Assembly: GCF_016495865.1 (NCBI RefSeq)
Contig: NZ_CP054706.1
Span: 3,224,001 to 3,288,000 of the forward strand
Reading direction: 5' to 3'
Source: Salicibibacter cibi
Lineage (GTDB): Bacteria; Bacillota; Bacilli; Bacillales; Marinococcaceae
DNA: 64,000 nt
Under the pieces are notes generated by a model. That model searched no databases. It was not told where the DNA came from and saw only the letters and a list, made by a program, of their open reading frames with translations. How positions within the stretch are numbered: the stretch's first letter is position 1; every line of letters begins with the position of its first letter. The position numbers and the translations under genes are program-made. Below are positions 18,212 through 27,123 of the stretch, one piece after another.

Positions 18212-18676
18212 TTAATGATCGTCCATGAGATCACTTTCGTTATCAACGTCGTCTTCATCAAACGCGTCTATTTCTTCCTGCTCTACGTTACCGACGACGA
18301 TATGATGAACGGGCATTGAGTGCATGCCTCTGGCCGTTACATGGGGTTGCACAAGATAAATGCCGTCCTCTTCAAACGTATAGTCAGCACTGTAGACCCC
18401 GTCATCTTCCGTTTCTTGTTCGATCATATCACTGTTTTCTTTGTTTCCATCTTCCCAAACTTCAAAAACAACTTCGTCCGCATCTGTAACTACCTCATCT
18501 TCTTGCGTCACTTGTGTCTCTAACGTGTGGTCACCTGTGTCCATTTCTTCAGGCATTGTCACTTCTACGTCGATCGCTTCCGTAGAACCCGGGTCCCCTT
18601 CCGCCTGATCTTCCTCCGCTCCACAAGCTGCAAGGAAAATAAAAAAGAATCCACAACCAAGCATTTTCATTTTCAT
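18212..18676 (-). CDS. FixH/YtkA-like lipoprotein
   Basis: A 154-residue lipoprotein. The signal peptide ends with the lipobox LAAC, and an acidic linker follows. The immunoglobulin-like YtkA/FixH-type domain holds segments such as VFEVWEDGNKENSDMIEQ and YLVQPHVTARGMHSMPVHHI; the histidines and methionines near the C-terminus may bind metal. Function in this family is poorly known, with links to metal or redox handling at the membrane. The stop codon lies inside the MITE target duplication. Confidence 0.82.
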   Translation of the reverse strand: MKMKMLGCGFFFIFLAACGAEEDQAEGDPGSTEAIDVEVTMPEEMDTGDHTLETQVTQEDEVVTDADEVVFEVWEDGNKENSDMIEQETEDDGVYSADYTFEEDGIYLVQPHVTARGMHSMPVHHIVVGNVEQEEIDAFDEDDVDNESDLMDDH

Positions 18677-18879
18677 ATCAGAAAACTCTCCTTAAAGGAT
18701 TTCTCATCACCAATAAACATCAACGATCTCATAGTCTTTAGAGGAATCCGCATCTCCCGTTAAACATGTAACTGTTTTGGTTCTTCGTCAGGGTTCGAAT
18801 CGCAATACATTTTTACAACTTTTCTATTGTAATAGGCACCATTGATGATTTTCCTTTCGGTTATTTTTTCACGAATGTG

Positions 18880-19950
18880 TTAAACGGTTCTTTTGAAAAT
18901 CCAAAGGTTTTGGACAAAGAAGGAGGCTTGTTTCCCTCCAAGTTTGATGATTTCTTTTGCGTCCTTTTTAAAATCTTCGTTTTCCTTAACCTTGCCATCG
19001 GATAAGTAAAGCGCATATAAACCTTTTTTTATCATGAGATGAAATTTTTCGTCAGGTAATCCTTTCAATCTTTTTGTGGCTTCCTGATCGATGTATTTAA
19101 ATCGCGCAAGCATATCATTTTTACTTTCATAGTACGTAACAAAATTCATTTCATTTTCTTGCCGATCTTCTTCTTGATCAATAAAGTAATCGAGCATAAT
19201 ATGCAACCCTTGCATCCATGGGAAATATGCATCTTTCAGACGTTTGGACTCTTCTTTTGTCCTAGGGCCACTTGCAGCGTATGCCGCGAGGCAATATAAA
19301 GCGAGTGTTGAAGCAACGGCACACGAAAATTCATACCAGCGCATACCCGGTACCAAATCCTTGTTTTCATTGTAATAGTCGAATAATAATTGCTCACGCC
19401 GATCTTCTTCCACATGTTTATATACTTGAAAATCAATATAGTATTGGGATACTTCTTTCATGTCCTCTTTCATGGCAGAGAAACCTGGAAATTGAACAAT
19501 TGCTTCCCGGCAATGACTGACCATTTTTTCTAAGTAGCCATCATCTTCAAAGCCTGACCGGTATTGATAATAATTGCTGATCTGTTCATATGGCTCCAAA
19601 CTGTCCAATAACGCTTGATGCATGGAACGAAAATCATCAGGGTTATGTGCGTCATTTTTATCGCAAAGGGTATCTAAATAATCACAAATGGATTGATAGG
19701 CAACCATAAATTGAATGTAAGCATCTTGGTTATCCCCGGCCAGTAAGGCTAATATGCTCCCGCCCTCACAATGAAATGTTTTATCGCTTACCGTCCATAT
19801 CGCCTGTTCCCTAATTTCTTTATCTTTTATGTTCTGCCCTTCTTTTTTCCAGGACTCAAGTTGTTGATGCGCTTTCGGCAACGTTTCTTTCTTCGCTCTT
19901 TGCAAAATTCTTACTGGGTTGGAAGGTGTAGATTTAGTCATTATTAACAC
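18880..19950 (-). CDS. ytpB: Tetraprenyl-beta-curcumene synthase (YtpB family, DUF2600)
   Basis: A 356-residue all-helical protein of the YtpB (DUF2600) family. In Bacillus this enzyme cyclises long prenyl diphosphates to tetraprenyl-beta-curcumene, on the way to sesquarterpenes. The segment FMVAYQSICDYLDTLCDKND contains the acidic D-Y-L-D residues expected to bind the diphosphate-magnesium cluster, and a second acidic patch is MLDYFIDQEEDRQENEMNF. Length matches the family. It is monocistronic. The family B MITE lies 60 bp upstream of the start and may affect its promoter. Confidence 0.9.
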   Translation of the reverse strand: MLIMTKSTPSNPVRILQRAKKETLPKAHQQLESWKKEGQNIKDKEIREQAIWTVSDKTFHCEGGSILALLAGDNQDAYIQFMVAYQSICDYLDTLCDKNDAHNPDDFRSMHQALLDSLEPYEQISNYYQYRSGFEDDGYLEKMVSHCREAIVQFPGFSAMKEDMKEVSQYYIDFQVYKHVEEDRREQLLFDYYNENKDLVPGMRWYEFSCAVASTLALYCLAAYAASGPRTKEESKRLKDAYFPWMQGLHIMLDYFIDQEEDRQENEMNFVTYYESKNDMLARFKYIDQEATKRLKGLPDEKFHLMIKKGLYALYLSDGKVKENEDFKKDAKEIIKLGGKQASFFVQNLWIFKRTV

Positions 19951-20010
19951 GACCTTATTTGTGTAATTTCTCTTTGCTGAAATATAATTTCATTTCTATC
20001 ATACAATCGT

Positions 20011-20256
20011 GGCTCTTCACCAAAATCTATGGCTGACAAACTAGGGGCAATTATGATTGGTAGTGACCGCTACGGAAAAACCCTACGCTTTCCGTGGGCC
20101 CCGAGCTCAGCCTCCTCGGAAAAAAGACGTTCGCTTTTTTCCTGCGGGGTCTTCGCCCTGCGCTTTCCCACAGGAGTCTACGTGTTTTTCCTTCGCTCGC
20201 TAGTGGTATAACCATATTTAATCACGAATATCAACCATTGATTTTAGTGTTGACCC
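20011..20256 (+). mobile_element. Family B MITE (ISL3-type), copy 1 (246 bp)
   Basis: The ends GGCTCTTCACCAAAATC and the complement of GGGTCAACACTAAAATC are inverted repeats of ISL3-family type. A perfect 8 bp target duplication ACAATCGT lies at 20003-20010 and 20257-20264, the duplication size known for ISL3. The interior is an imperfect palindrome with no gene. Other copies are at 44980 and 51872. Confidence 0.93.
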
Positions 20257-20327
20257 ACAATCGTTTGTTGTCTTTTCATAAGCATACAAGACACAGCTGT
20301 TATTGTATCTTTTCGTTGGTTTGTGTG

Positions 20328-20657
20328 TTATTCGGCTGAACCTTCAACATTTGGTACTGGTTGTGCAAAGTCAGCTTTTTTCAACTGTGCATCGAGGATA
20401 AAATTGCCGAATGGGATGAATGCAACGGCGCTTGCGCCGAAGAACCATTTCCAAGACCAGCGTATGGTGAAAGTTCCGAGCAAAACGAACGCCATGTACA
20501 GTATGTAAAGGATCCCGTGTGCCATACCTATAACAGAAACGACTGCATCATAACCGGCCATATATTTTAGTGGCATGGCCACAAATAGAAGGGTGACGAG
20601 TGAAAGGCCTTCCATATGTCCAAGATATCGAAACCATTTTAAAAAAACATTTTTCAT
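20328..20657 (-). CDS. DUF3817 membrane protein
   Basis: A protein of 109 residues from the ATG at 20657 (or 111 from 20663); GGAGGG lies 10 or 4 bp upstream respectively. It belongs to the DUF3817 family of small membrane proteins, function unknown, with three predicted helices. The motif WFRYLGHMEGLSLVTLLFVA near the N-terminus and GMAHGILYILYM in the middle are typical. It stands alone between the ISL3-type MITE and alaT. Confidence 0.88.
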   Translation of the reverse strand: MKNVFLKWFRYLGHMEGLSLVTLLFVAMPLKYMAGYDAVVSVIGMAHGILYILYMAFVLLGTFTIRWSWKWFFGASAVAFIPFGNFILDAQLKKADFAQPVPNVEGSAE

Positions 20658-20887
20658 GATCATCTCTCCCTCCGTCTACTTTACATGAAATCAGAAGGAA
20701 AGAGGACGACAATTTCTTGAATTTTATGAGGCGGGGAAAGCTCAGGGGAGGCTTACATTATCATTGCGGAGCGGACTCTATGAATTCGACGTTCGACACA
20801 AGACATGCCGGAACTTAACCGAAGTCTCTTGGACGCTTATTTTTCCCGGCGTTTTTGAACAACTTCTGTCTTTCTTACCTGCCAAGA

Positions 20888-20918
20888 AAGGAGAGCATCC
20901 ATTTTATGCTCTCCTTTC
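20888..20918 (-). terminator. Terminator of alaR-alaT
   Basis: AAGGAGAGCAT pairs with ATGCTCTCCTT around a 7-base loop, just behind alaT on the minus strand. Confidence 0.87.
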
Positions 20919-20923
20919 TTCCA

Positions 20924-22117
20924 CTATTGGGCATGCCGCTGGACGAATGCTTCAATGCGGGCAGTTGCTGTTTGCAGGGCATCCATGGACGTTGCGTATG
21001 AACAACGAACGTGACCTTCGCCGCCTTTGCCGAATACCGTTCCCGGCACTACTGCCACTTTTTCCTCTATCAACAATTGTTCGGCAAATGTTTCATCATC
21101 CATCCCTGTCGCCTCTACCGATGGAAATGCATAAAATGATCCGCCGGGAAAACGGCAGGAAAGTCCCGCTTCATTTAATGCATGCACAATGTAATTACGA
21201 CGGGCACGATAACTATTGGTCATTTTTTCCACTATTTCTCTGCCGTTCCGCAGTGCTTCCAATGCTCCATGTTGCGCCGGTGTTGGTGCACACATGAGAG
21301 AATACTGATGAATTTTTAACATCGCTTGCGTAATGTCGGTTGGAGCGCAAACGAAACCGAGCCGCCAGCCTGTCATGGCAAATGCTTTGGAAAACCCGGA
21401 AATTAACACAGTGCGGTCGCGCATACGTTCCAATGCCGAGAAAGCGGTGTGCTGCGTGTCATAACTAAGCTCCGCATAAATTTCATCGGAAAAGACGAGC
21501 AGATCATAGGCTTCTGCTACCTCTGCAATCGCCTGAAGCTCAACATCGTTCATGACCGCTCCCGTTGGATTGTTCGGAAACGAGAGGATGACCGCACGGC
21601 TGCGGTCGGTGATTGCCGCTTCCAGACGTTCCTTCGTCAATTTAAAATCAGTAGAAGCATCTGTCGGGACCGGTATGGGCACCGCCCCAGACATTGTAAC
21701 CAACGGTTCATACGAGACGAACGCAGGTGTTGCCACCAACACTTCATCACCTGGATCAATCGTTGCTCGTATGGCAAGATCTATTGCCTCGCTTGCCCCT
21801 ACCGTAACAATCATTTCTTCTTCCGGATCATAGTCCACGCCAAAACGGTCAAGCATATACTCGCCGATAGCCGTACGCAATTCAATCATGCCGGCATTCG
21901 ATGTGTAGGAGGTGTACCCTTGTTCCAAGGACGCCATAGAAGCTTCCCGCACATTCCAAGGCGTGACAAAATCAGGTTCGCCAACTCCCAGGGAGATGCA
22001 ATCTTTCATAGTTGCAGCCAAATCAAAAAAACGGCGGATACCGGATGGTTCAATACTGGAAGCCGCCCGTGAGAGTCGCTTTTTTTTCGGTGTTGTTTGC
22101 ATCGTCTGTTGCTTCAT
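20924..22117 (-). CDS. alaT: PLP-dependent aminotransferase (AlaT / YugH type)
   Basis: A 397-residue class I/II aminotransferase. The PLP lysine lies in VLISGFSKAFAMTGWRLGF, preceded by the FSDEIYAEL aspartate and tyrosine motif and the SFPNNPTGAV segment. The arrangement with an overlapping Lrp/AsnC regulator matches B. subtilis yugG-yugH (alaR-alaT), where the enzyme is an alanine aminotransferase. Pyruvate/alanine specificity is inferred from this synteny. The start overlaps the regulator's end by 4 bp. Confidence 0.87.
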   Translation of the reverse strand: MKQQTMQTTPKKKRLSRAASSIEPSGIRRFFDLAATMKDCISLGVGEPDFVTPWNVREASMASLEQGYTSYTSNAGMIELRTAIGEYMLDRFGVDYDPEEEMIVTVGASEAIDLAIRATIDPGDEVLVATPAFVSYEPLVTMSGAVPIPVPTDASTDFKLTKERLEAAITDRSRAVILSFPNNPTGAVMNDVELQAIAEVAEAYDLLVFSDEIYAELSYDTQHTAFSALERMRDRTVLISGFSKAFAMTGWRLGFVCAPTDITQAMLKIHQYSLMCAPTPAQHGALEALRNGREIVEKMTNSYRARRNYIVHALNEAGLSCRFPGGSFYAFPSVEATGMDDETFAEQLLIEEKVAVVPGTVFGKGGEGHVRCSYATSMDALQTATARIEAFVQRHAQ

Positions 22118-22617
22118 GGTGACACCACCATACGTCGATCTTTTTCCTCTTGATCAAAAATAACGCCGTCATGCTTATATTTTTTCAAGCGGAAATGGGT
22201 CGTCGTTGACAGTACAGCATCCAGTGTAGACAGCTTATTGGACACGAAACGGGCAACGCCCTCCATCGTTTGCCCTTCAACCATCACGGAAAGATCGTAC
22301 GTCCCTGACATTAAGTATAGGGCGGTGACTTCCGGGAAACGCTGAATACGTGCAGCCACTTCATCAAAACCTACCTCACGCTGAGGGGTAACTTTCACAT
22401 CAATCATGGCGGCAATATGATCTTCCGTGGTCACTTTATTCCAATCAATAATTGCTCCATAGCTCAAAATAACCTTTTCATCTTCAAGTTTTTTCATGCC
22501 TGTTTTTACATCCTCTTCGTTTTCGTCCAACATCTTCGCAAGCACATCCGTTTCTATGCGTCCATGATGTTCAAGAATACGAATGAGCTCCAATTCTTTA
22601 TCTTTTGTCACTGCCAT
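22114..22617 (-). CDS. alaR: Lrp/AsnC family regulator (AlaR / YugG type)
   Basis: A 167-residue Lrp/AsnC-type protein. The N-terminal helix-turn-helix is at about residues 5-55, and the RAM ligand domain lies at about 70-145 (FPEVTALYLMSGTYDLSVMV). It is translated immediately before alaT with a 4 bp overlap. By analogy with B. subtilis AlaR, it should respond to alanine and regulate the aminotransferase. Confidence 0.87.
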   Translation of the reverse strand: MAVTKDKELELIRILEHHGRIETDVLAKMLDENEEDVKTGMKKLEDEKVILSYGAIIDWNKVTTEDHIAAMIDVKVTPQREVGFDEVAARIQRFPEVTALYLMSGTYDLSVMVEGQTMEGVARFVSNKLSTLDAVLSTTTHFRLKKYKHDGVIFDQEEKDRRMVVSP

Positions 22618-22752
22618 CCCCCCATTGATGAAAATGCCTATCTATACATACCTTATTGTAAAACCATTTATCATGTTCCTAAATGACGAATATATACATT
22701 TTATCATAAATTTCTACCGTTATTCTGACTATTTTTTGAAAGTGGGAAAGAA

Positions 22753-23367
22753 ATGAAAGGATACATCAGTCATTATCATAAAGAACCGACTGTTGCAATG
22801 CTCATCATTGATATGATCAACGATTTGGAATTCGAAAATGGGGGAAAATTGTATGAGCCGATGCGAGCCGCGGCCAAACAAATTGCAGCATTAAAAGCGC
22901 AGGCGAAATCGTTTCACATTCCGGTTATTTACGTCAATGACAATTATGGATTTTGGCAAAGTGACTTTCGGGAACTTGTCAGCCATTGCCTCTCCGAAAA
23001 TGTCCGCGGCCAAGAAATTGCTCGTATCCTCCCGCCGGCTGATGAAGATTATTTTGTGTTAAAGCCGCAGTTTTCCGGTTTTTTTTATACCCCGCTTGAC
23101 CTTCTGTTACGCTACCTAAACGTTCGGACGTTGATTTTAACCGGGGCATCCGGCAATATGTGTGTTCAATTCACGGCAAACGATGCCTATATGCGGGGGT
23201 ATCAATCGATTGTCCCTCGCGATTGCATTGCTTCGGTTCATGAGCAAGAAAACGAAGAAGCCATTCGAATGATGGAAAAAGTTTTACAAGTATCTACGAT
23301 GCCTGCCGCTGAATTATCGCTGCGCAATGTCATTACCGAGGCGCAGGCGTATTACGAAGATACTTAA
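22753..23367 (+). CDS. Isochorismatase-family cysteine hydrolase
   Basis: A 204-residue cysteine hydrolase. The catalytic triad of the family is visible: Asp in AMLIIDMINDL, Lys in FVLKPQFSGF and the nucleophile Cys in GASGNMCVQFTANDAYMRGY. Members hydrolyse amides or related bonds (nicotinamide, ureidoacrylate, isochorismate and others), so the substrate is open. It is divergent from alaR and probably monocistronic. A family C element and a family A MITE follow directly. Confidence 0.88.
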   Translation: MKGYISHYHKEPTVAMLIIDMINDLEFENGGKLYEPMRAAAKQIAALKAQAKSFHIPVIYVNDNYGFWQSDFRELVSHCLSENVRGQEIARILPPADEDYFVLKPQFSGFFYTPLDLLLRYLNVRTLILTGASGNMCVQFTANDAYMRGYQSIVPRDCIASVHEQENEEAIRMMEKVLQVSTMPAAELSLRNVITEAQAYYEDT

Positions 23368-23372
23368 TAAGT

Positions 23373-23442
23373 AGAAAACAAGCTTTTATGGCTAAAGCCT
23401 TAGTTGCACTTATGTAGGTAAGAAAGTTGATTTATACTTTTT
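23373..23442. repeat. Family C element, partial copy
   Basis: Only the second part is well kept (AAGCTTTTATGGC..., then GTAGGTAAGAAAGTTGATTT). The first stem has lost its left arm, and the 3' end runs into altered sequence immediately before the family A MITE at 23461. Confidence 0.6.
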
Positions 23443-23460
23443 GTATGAAAAATTACTTTA

Positions 23461-23746
23461 GGAATTGCTGAACAACTTACATATATTAGTTGAAGCCGGG
23501 ATGCCGCTTCCATGGCTTCGCTTTCCGCGGACGAACGGTCAAGCCTCCTCGCGCAAAACCGGCGCTGCGGGGTCTTGACGCGTCCGTTTTTCCGCTGGAG
23601 TCTCGCCATTGCAGCGTCATCCCTCCGTACGTTGCCAGAAGTGCAAGGGTTTTTTTGCTTATAGGATGGATTTCCTTGCATCCAGCTTTGACAACAGCAA
23701 CGGAAAATGCTTATGTGTCAGTCTTTTTCCGTTATTCAGCAGTCCC
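23461..23746 (-). mobile_element. Family A MITE, copy 3 (about 286 bp)
   Basis: Opposite orientation to the copies at 4566 and 17923, with the left end altered to GGAATTGCTGAACAAC. The flanks CTTTA/GCTTTA suggest a decayed 6 bp target duplication. The core is the same GC-rich inverted repeat. Confidence 0.85.
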
Positions 23747-24009
23747 TGCTTTAGTGAAAAGGAAATAGGAAATTAGTTCCTAAAACTTCATTTTGCAGGA
23801 CTAAAGTAAATACCATTATTTGATAAGATCTATTTAAGCTGTTTCTGGATTATTATTTGAGATGGTATAGTCTTTCTTTTTGAGGTATTCGATCATTTTG
23901 CGTTCTTTACTTTGCTGCATTTGACGAACGTATTCGGTGCCTAGTTTCTGATACGGTTCTCCATTTTTAAGATGTTGTACGCAATGGTTACAGTATATTT
24001 GACTGGAAC

Positions 24010-24297
24010 TCAATCATCAATCCTAAATATACCGTCCCTCTTCTCGCTAGTCTGGTTTTCGATGTCATTTCGAATGATTTCTTCCGTAACATTTCCTACA
24101 TGCACAAAAATAACCTCTTGCCCATAAGTGCTGCCCCCAATATTTGTTATCCCCTCGCTTCACACCCTTGTCTGATAAGCTCTTTTACTCGGTGGACGAT
24201 GTCACCCACGTAACACATGATAGCTATCCTTTGTCACCCATATAACATGGTATTTGATGTCATAAACCGCATGACTGCTTCTTTTGTATTCATCCAT
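24010..24297 (-). pseudogene. IS200/IS605 TnpA transposase remnant
   Basis: Translated from the ATG at 24297, which has a good ribosome binding site, the frame starts MDEYKRSSHAVYDIKYHVIW, the hallmark N-terminus of IS200 TnpA (Y1 transposase). Stops follow after VLRG and further on. The middle with the HUH motif is deleted, and the tail NVTEEIIRNDIENQ remains. It cannot be functional. The end hairpin of the element is kept at 24330-24382. A further 58-codon open fragment down to 23834 (YCNHCVQHLKNGEPYQKLG) is unidentified. Confidence 0.8.
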
Positions 24298-24329
24298 ACG
24301 CTCACCTCGGTTTAAGTATGGACATTAAA

Positions 24330-24382
24330 AAGCAAGGCTAAAAGCTTATACCGTCTAAAGACGGTGGAATTAGACCTTGCTT
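24330..24382. repeat. IS200/IS605 left-end hairpins
   Basis: AAGCAAGG at 24330 pairs with CCTTGCTT at 24375, and inside lies the tight hairpin CCGTC-TAAA-GACGG at 24351-24364. Such subterminal hairpins are what TnpA recognises. Their position upstream of the tnpA remnant fits the left end of a decayed IS200-type element. Confidence 0.65.
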
Positions 24383-24418
24383 CTATAACTTAAAATGCAA
24401 CATAGGGTGTGAATTTTC

Positions 24419-25513
24419 TCAAGAACAATTTATGGTTGCTCTAGTTACTTCACGTCTTGCAGACTTATCTAGGGCTGTTTGGATTTCAGATAAATCAAAA
24501 CTTGCATCCAATAACGATTCAAATGGGTATTTGTGTTGGTTTTGCTCCAAGAATTTCAATGACTTATAGAGATACCAAGGATTATATCTAATAAGTGGTA
24601 TAATCCTTACTGATTTACGAACAAGCAACCCTGGATCAACAGCAGTAGTTGTTCCGGGAGATTGTGTACCAATAGCCACATACCTACCACCAGGTCTGAC
24701 AAGTTTAATACCCTCCGAAAAAGAATCTGGTACTCCAGTAAGCTCTATTCCTACATCAGCTCCCCAATTATCGGTAAGTTCTTTAACCTTTTTCTCGCGT
24801 TCATCCACAGTCTTATGATTATTTAGATTTATCGTTTCATCTGCGCCAAATTCTTTTGCTAATTCAAGTCGAGAAGCGACTGCATCAATAATGATAACGT
24901 TTGCTCCACGCTCTTTTGCAACAGCAGTTGCATTAATCCCTAAACCTCCAGCTCCTTGAATAACAATTGTTTCTTCACTGCTTAATTGGGACTCATCAAT
25001 ACCAAAATATACTTGTGATAAGGCACAATTCGCACTTGCTGCTACCTTACTACTGATATTATCAGGGACTTTGTAAAAATATTGATTTGGATGAATATAA
25101 TAATGTGTAGAAAAGGCCCCATTAAAATATGGCCATTCAGTCGGTGGTTTACTCCAATAGGTGTATGCATTTTCACATAAATGAAATTGTCCATTTCGAC
25201 ATGCCCTACATTTTTGACAGGTTAAATAGTAAGGAGCAACAATACTATCACCTTTTTTCACCGTATTTCCCGCATAATCAATGGTTACTCCTTCACCTAA
25301 TTCTAATATTTGTCCAATCATTTCGTGTCCTAAAACCGCGTTTTTGATATATGGGTGCTGGTCATTAAAAATGTGTAATTCTGAGCCGCACACATTACTT
25401 TGGTTAACTTTAACTAAAACAGAACCTGGGATAACTTCTGGTAAATCATAGTCATGTAATTCTACGTTACCTGGTTCAGTCATAAAACCTACTGTTCCTT
25501 TCAATTTTAACAA
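24419..25513 (-). CDS. Zinc-dependent alcohol dehydrogenase family protein
   Basis: A 364-residue medium-chain zinc dehydrogenase. The catalytic zinc region is NVCGSELHIF with LGHEMIGQI. The structural zinc cysteines are in CQKCRACRNGQFHLC, and the NAD motif is GAGGLG at about 188-193. The substrate is unknown; it may be a hydroxy acid or an alcohol released by the lactonase next to it. It is 46 bp downstream of the lactonase gene on the same strand, so the two are probably co-transcribed. A decayed paralogue lies at 27124-28157. GC content is visibly lower than in the core genes, which suggests acquisition. Confidence 0.9.
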   Translation of the reverse strand: MLKLKGTVGFMTEPGNVELHDYDLPEVIPGSVLVKVNQSNVCGSELHIFNDQHPYIKNAVLGHEMIGQILELGEGVTIDYAGNTVKKGDSIVAPYYLTCQKCRACRNGQFHLCENAYTYWSKPPTEWPYFNGAFSTHYYIHPNQYFYKVPDNISSKVAASANCALSQVYFGIDESQLSSEETIVIQGAGGLGINATAVAKERGANVIIIDAVASRLELAKEFGADETINLNNHKTVDEREKKVKELTDNWGADVGIELTGVPDSFSEGIKLVRPGGRYVAIGTQSPGTTTAVDPGLLVRKSVRIIPLIRYNPWYLYKSLKFLEQNQHKYPFESLLDASFDLSEIQTALDKSARREVTRATINCS

Positions 25514-25559
25514 CTCCTTTTTAGGTGATTAGCATTTGGTTATCATCTGATTATATCCG

Positions 25560-26411
25560 TTATTCATAATATCCTTCGGTTGATTTTGTGAGTTTTGAAA
25601 ATTGGTCAGCATCATGCCCAAACCAAACATCAGAGTTTGTTTCTTTTGCTACTCTACGTATTTTTTCAACTGCTCTTCCCCATCCCAAGGAATCATAAAT
25701 AATTCCGGGCGGCTTAATTGGAGGTCCATAACTTTCGGCATTATAAATAGCATCAGAAGCAAGAATAATAGATCCTGTTTCCGGCATATCAACCTGCAAT
25801 CCAATTAAGCCAAAAGCATGCCCGCTACCAAAATTAAGAACTTTCACTCCGTTAACCAATTCCAAATTATCATCATTTTCTTTAATTGTTTCAAACTGTA
25901 AATTATTTTTTATCCAAGCGTTAATATCAGCCCAAATATAGGCACCTTCACTTTGATTACGAGCAAATATACGCAAAGCACCATTTAATTCATCGTCATG
26001 GACAATTATAGTTGCATTTGTAAACCATTCTAGACATCCAGCATGATCTAAATGAAGATGTGAAGCAACTACATATTTTATATCTTCCGGGCGAACATTT
26101 AATTGTTCTAATCGATTATGCAAATAACATTCTTCAGGAGCCACTGTCCATGGCGTCCCTTTTTGTACACCTTCCGGCCAACGACCCTGAGGACCCATAG
26201 AGTTAGGATTGCAGGCTGTATCAAACAAAATTTTCCCTTCTGGATGATCAATTAAAACGGTGTAAACTGGAAACTCAATCATTTCATTAGGTGCATTAGG
26301 ATAGTCTATATTAGCTGTATTACTACTGGCAATCATCAAATTTTTATCCATTTTTATCTTGCCATTGTCCATAACATAAAGTTTGGGTCTGACCTGGTTA
26401 ATGTTAACCAT
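25560..26411 (-). CDS. AHL lactonase-like metallo-beta-lactamase fold hydrolase
   Basis: A 283-residue MBL-fold hydrolase of the AttM/AiiA-like lactonase group. The metal motif is SHLHLDHAG (H-x-H-x-D-H), a further histidine is in SGHAFGLIGLQ and an aspartate in ILASDAIYNAE. Such enzymes open N-acyl homoserine lactones or simpler gamma-lactones. The downstream zinc dehydrogenase favours a catabolic lactone-then-alcohol route, like the blc genes, over pure quorum quenching; this is an inference. Ribosome binding site GGAGGAATT. Codon use is AT-rich, like its neighbour. Confidence 0.85.
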   Translation of the reverse strand: MVNINQVRPKLYVMDNGKIKMDKNLMIASSNTANIDYPNAPNEMIEFPVYTVLIDHPEGKILFDTACNPNSMGPQGRWPEGVQKGTPWTVAPEECYLHNRLEQLNVRPEDIKYVVASHLHLDHAGCLEWFTNATIIVHDDELNGALRIFARNQSEGAYIWADINAWIKNNLQFETIKENDDNLELVNGVKVLNFGSGHAFGLIGLQVDMPETGSIILASDAIYNAESYGPPIKPPGIIYDSLGWGRAVEKIRRVAKETNSDVWFGHDADQFSKLTKSTEGYYE

Positions 26412-27123
26412 TGTAATTCCTCCCTCGTAATTTTTAAATTCTCAAAGTCCTTCATGTAATTTTGATTTGGTCAATTATAAAATGTGATTCCAATTATTAT
26501 ATTTTCTATCACCCCCCCATAATAATTATCCCTCTTGATACACTCCCTCGCCGATGATTTGTCTAGTATTATTTAACATTTTGTCGACGAATGGATATTT
26601 GTAATGACACTAATCTGCACACTGTGACCTTAATCAATCATTCGACACATGGAAAAATGTAAACAATCAGAAATTATAAAATATATGGAATATTACGTAC
26701 GAATATATACAGAGGTTCTCACCCAAAAAGGTCAGCTAGCCATTTATGCCACAACATATAGTGTATAAGACGGTGAATTCAAAACAATATAACCTGCGTT
26801 CCCGGAATGTATAACGAGACAGTCTGCAAATGGCGACAAATCAATATTCTCCTCTCGTTACATAAATGTATATATAACGAGCCTATAATTTTCAAAATCC
26901 TATTATACCAGTATTTCTCGTTATAAAATAGTGTTTTTCCCGGGAATCCAGGATATAATGTGTGTTTAAGAGCGTATTTTTAAAAACCTACCTTTTTGGG
27001 AGCAAACCATACAGATAATTTTATTACATCATCTTCAAATGTTAGTTTTATTTCTCTTCTCAACCCAAATACAGCACTAATATATTTACAAGTCATTCTA
27101 TATATTACTCCTTCAAGTAATCC
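26412..27123. other. AT-rich intergenic region with a degenerate inverted repeat
   Basis: No gene is supported over about 700 bp. At 26785-26960 the two ends match as an inverted repeat (ATATAACCTGCGTTCCCGG on one side, the complement of ATTATATCCTGGATTCCCGG on the other), together with ATAACGAGA inside both arms. This could be a decayed small mobile element of about 175 bp. The rest is featureless. Confidence 0.45.
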
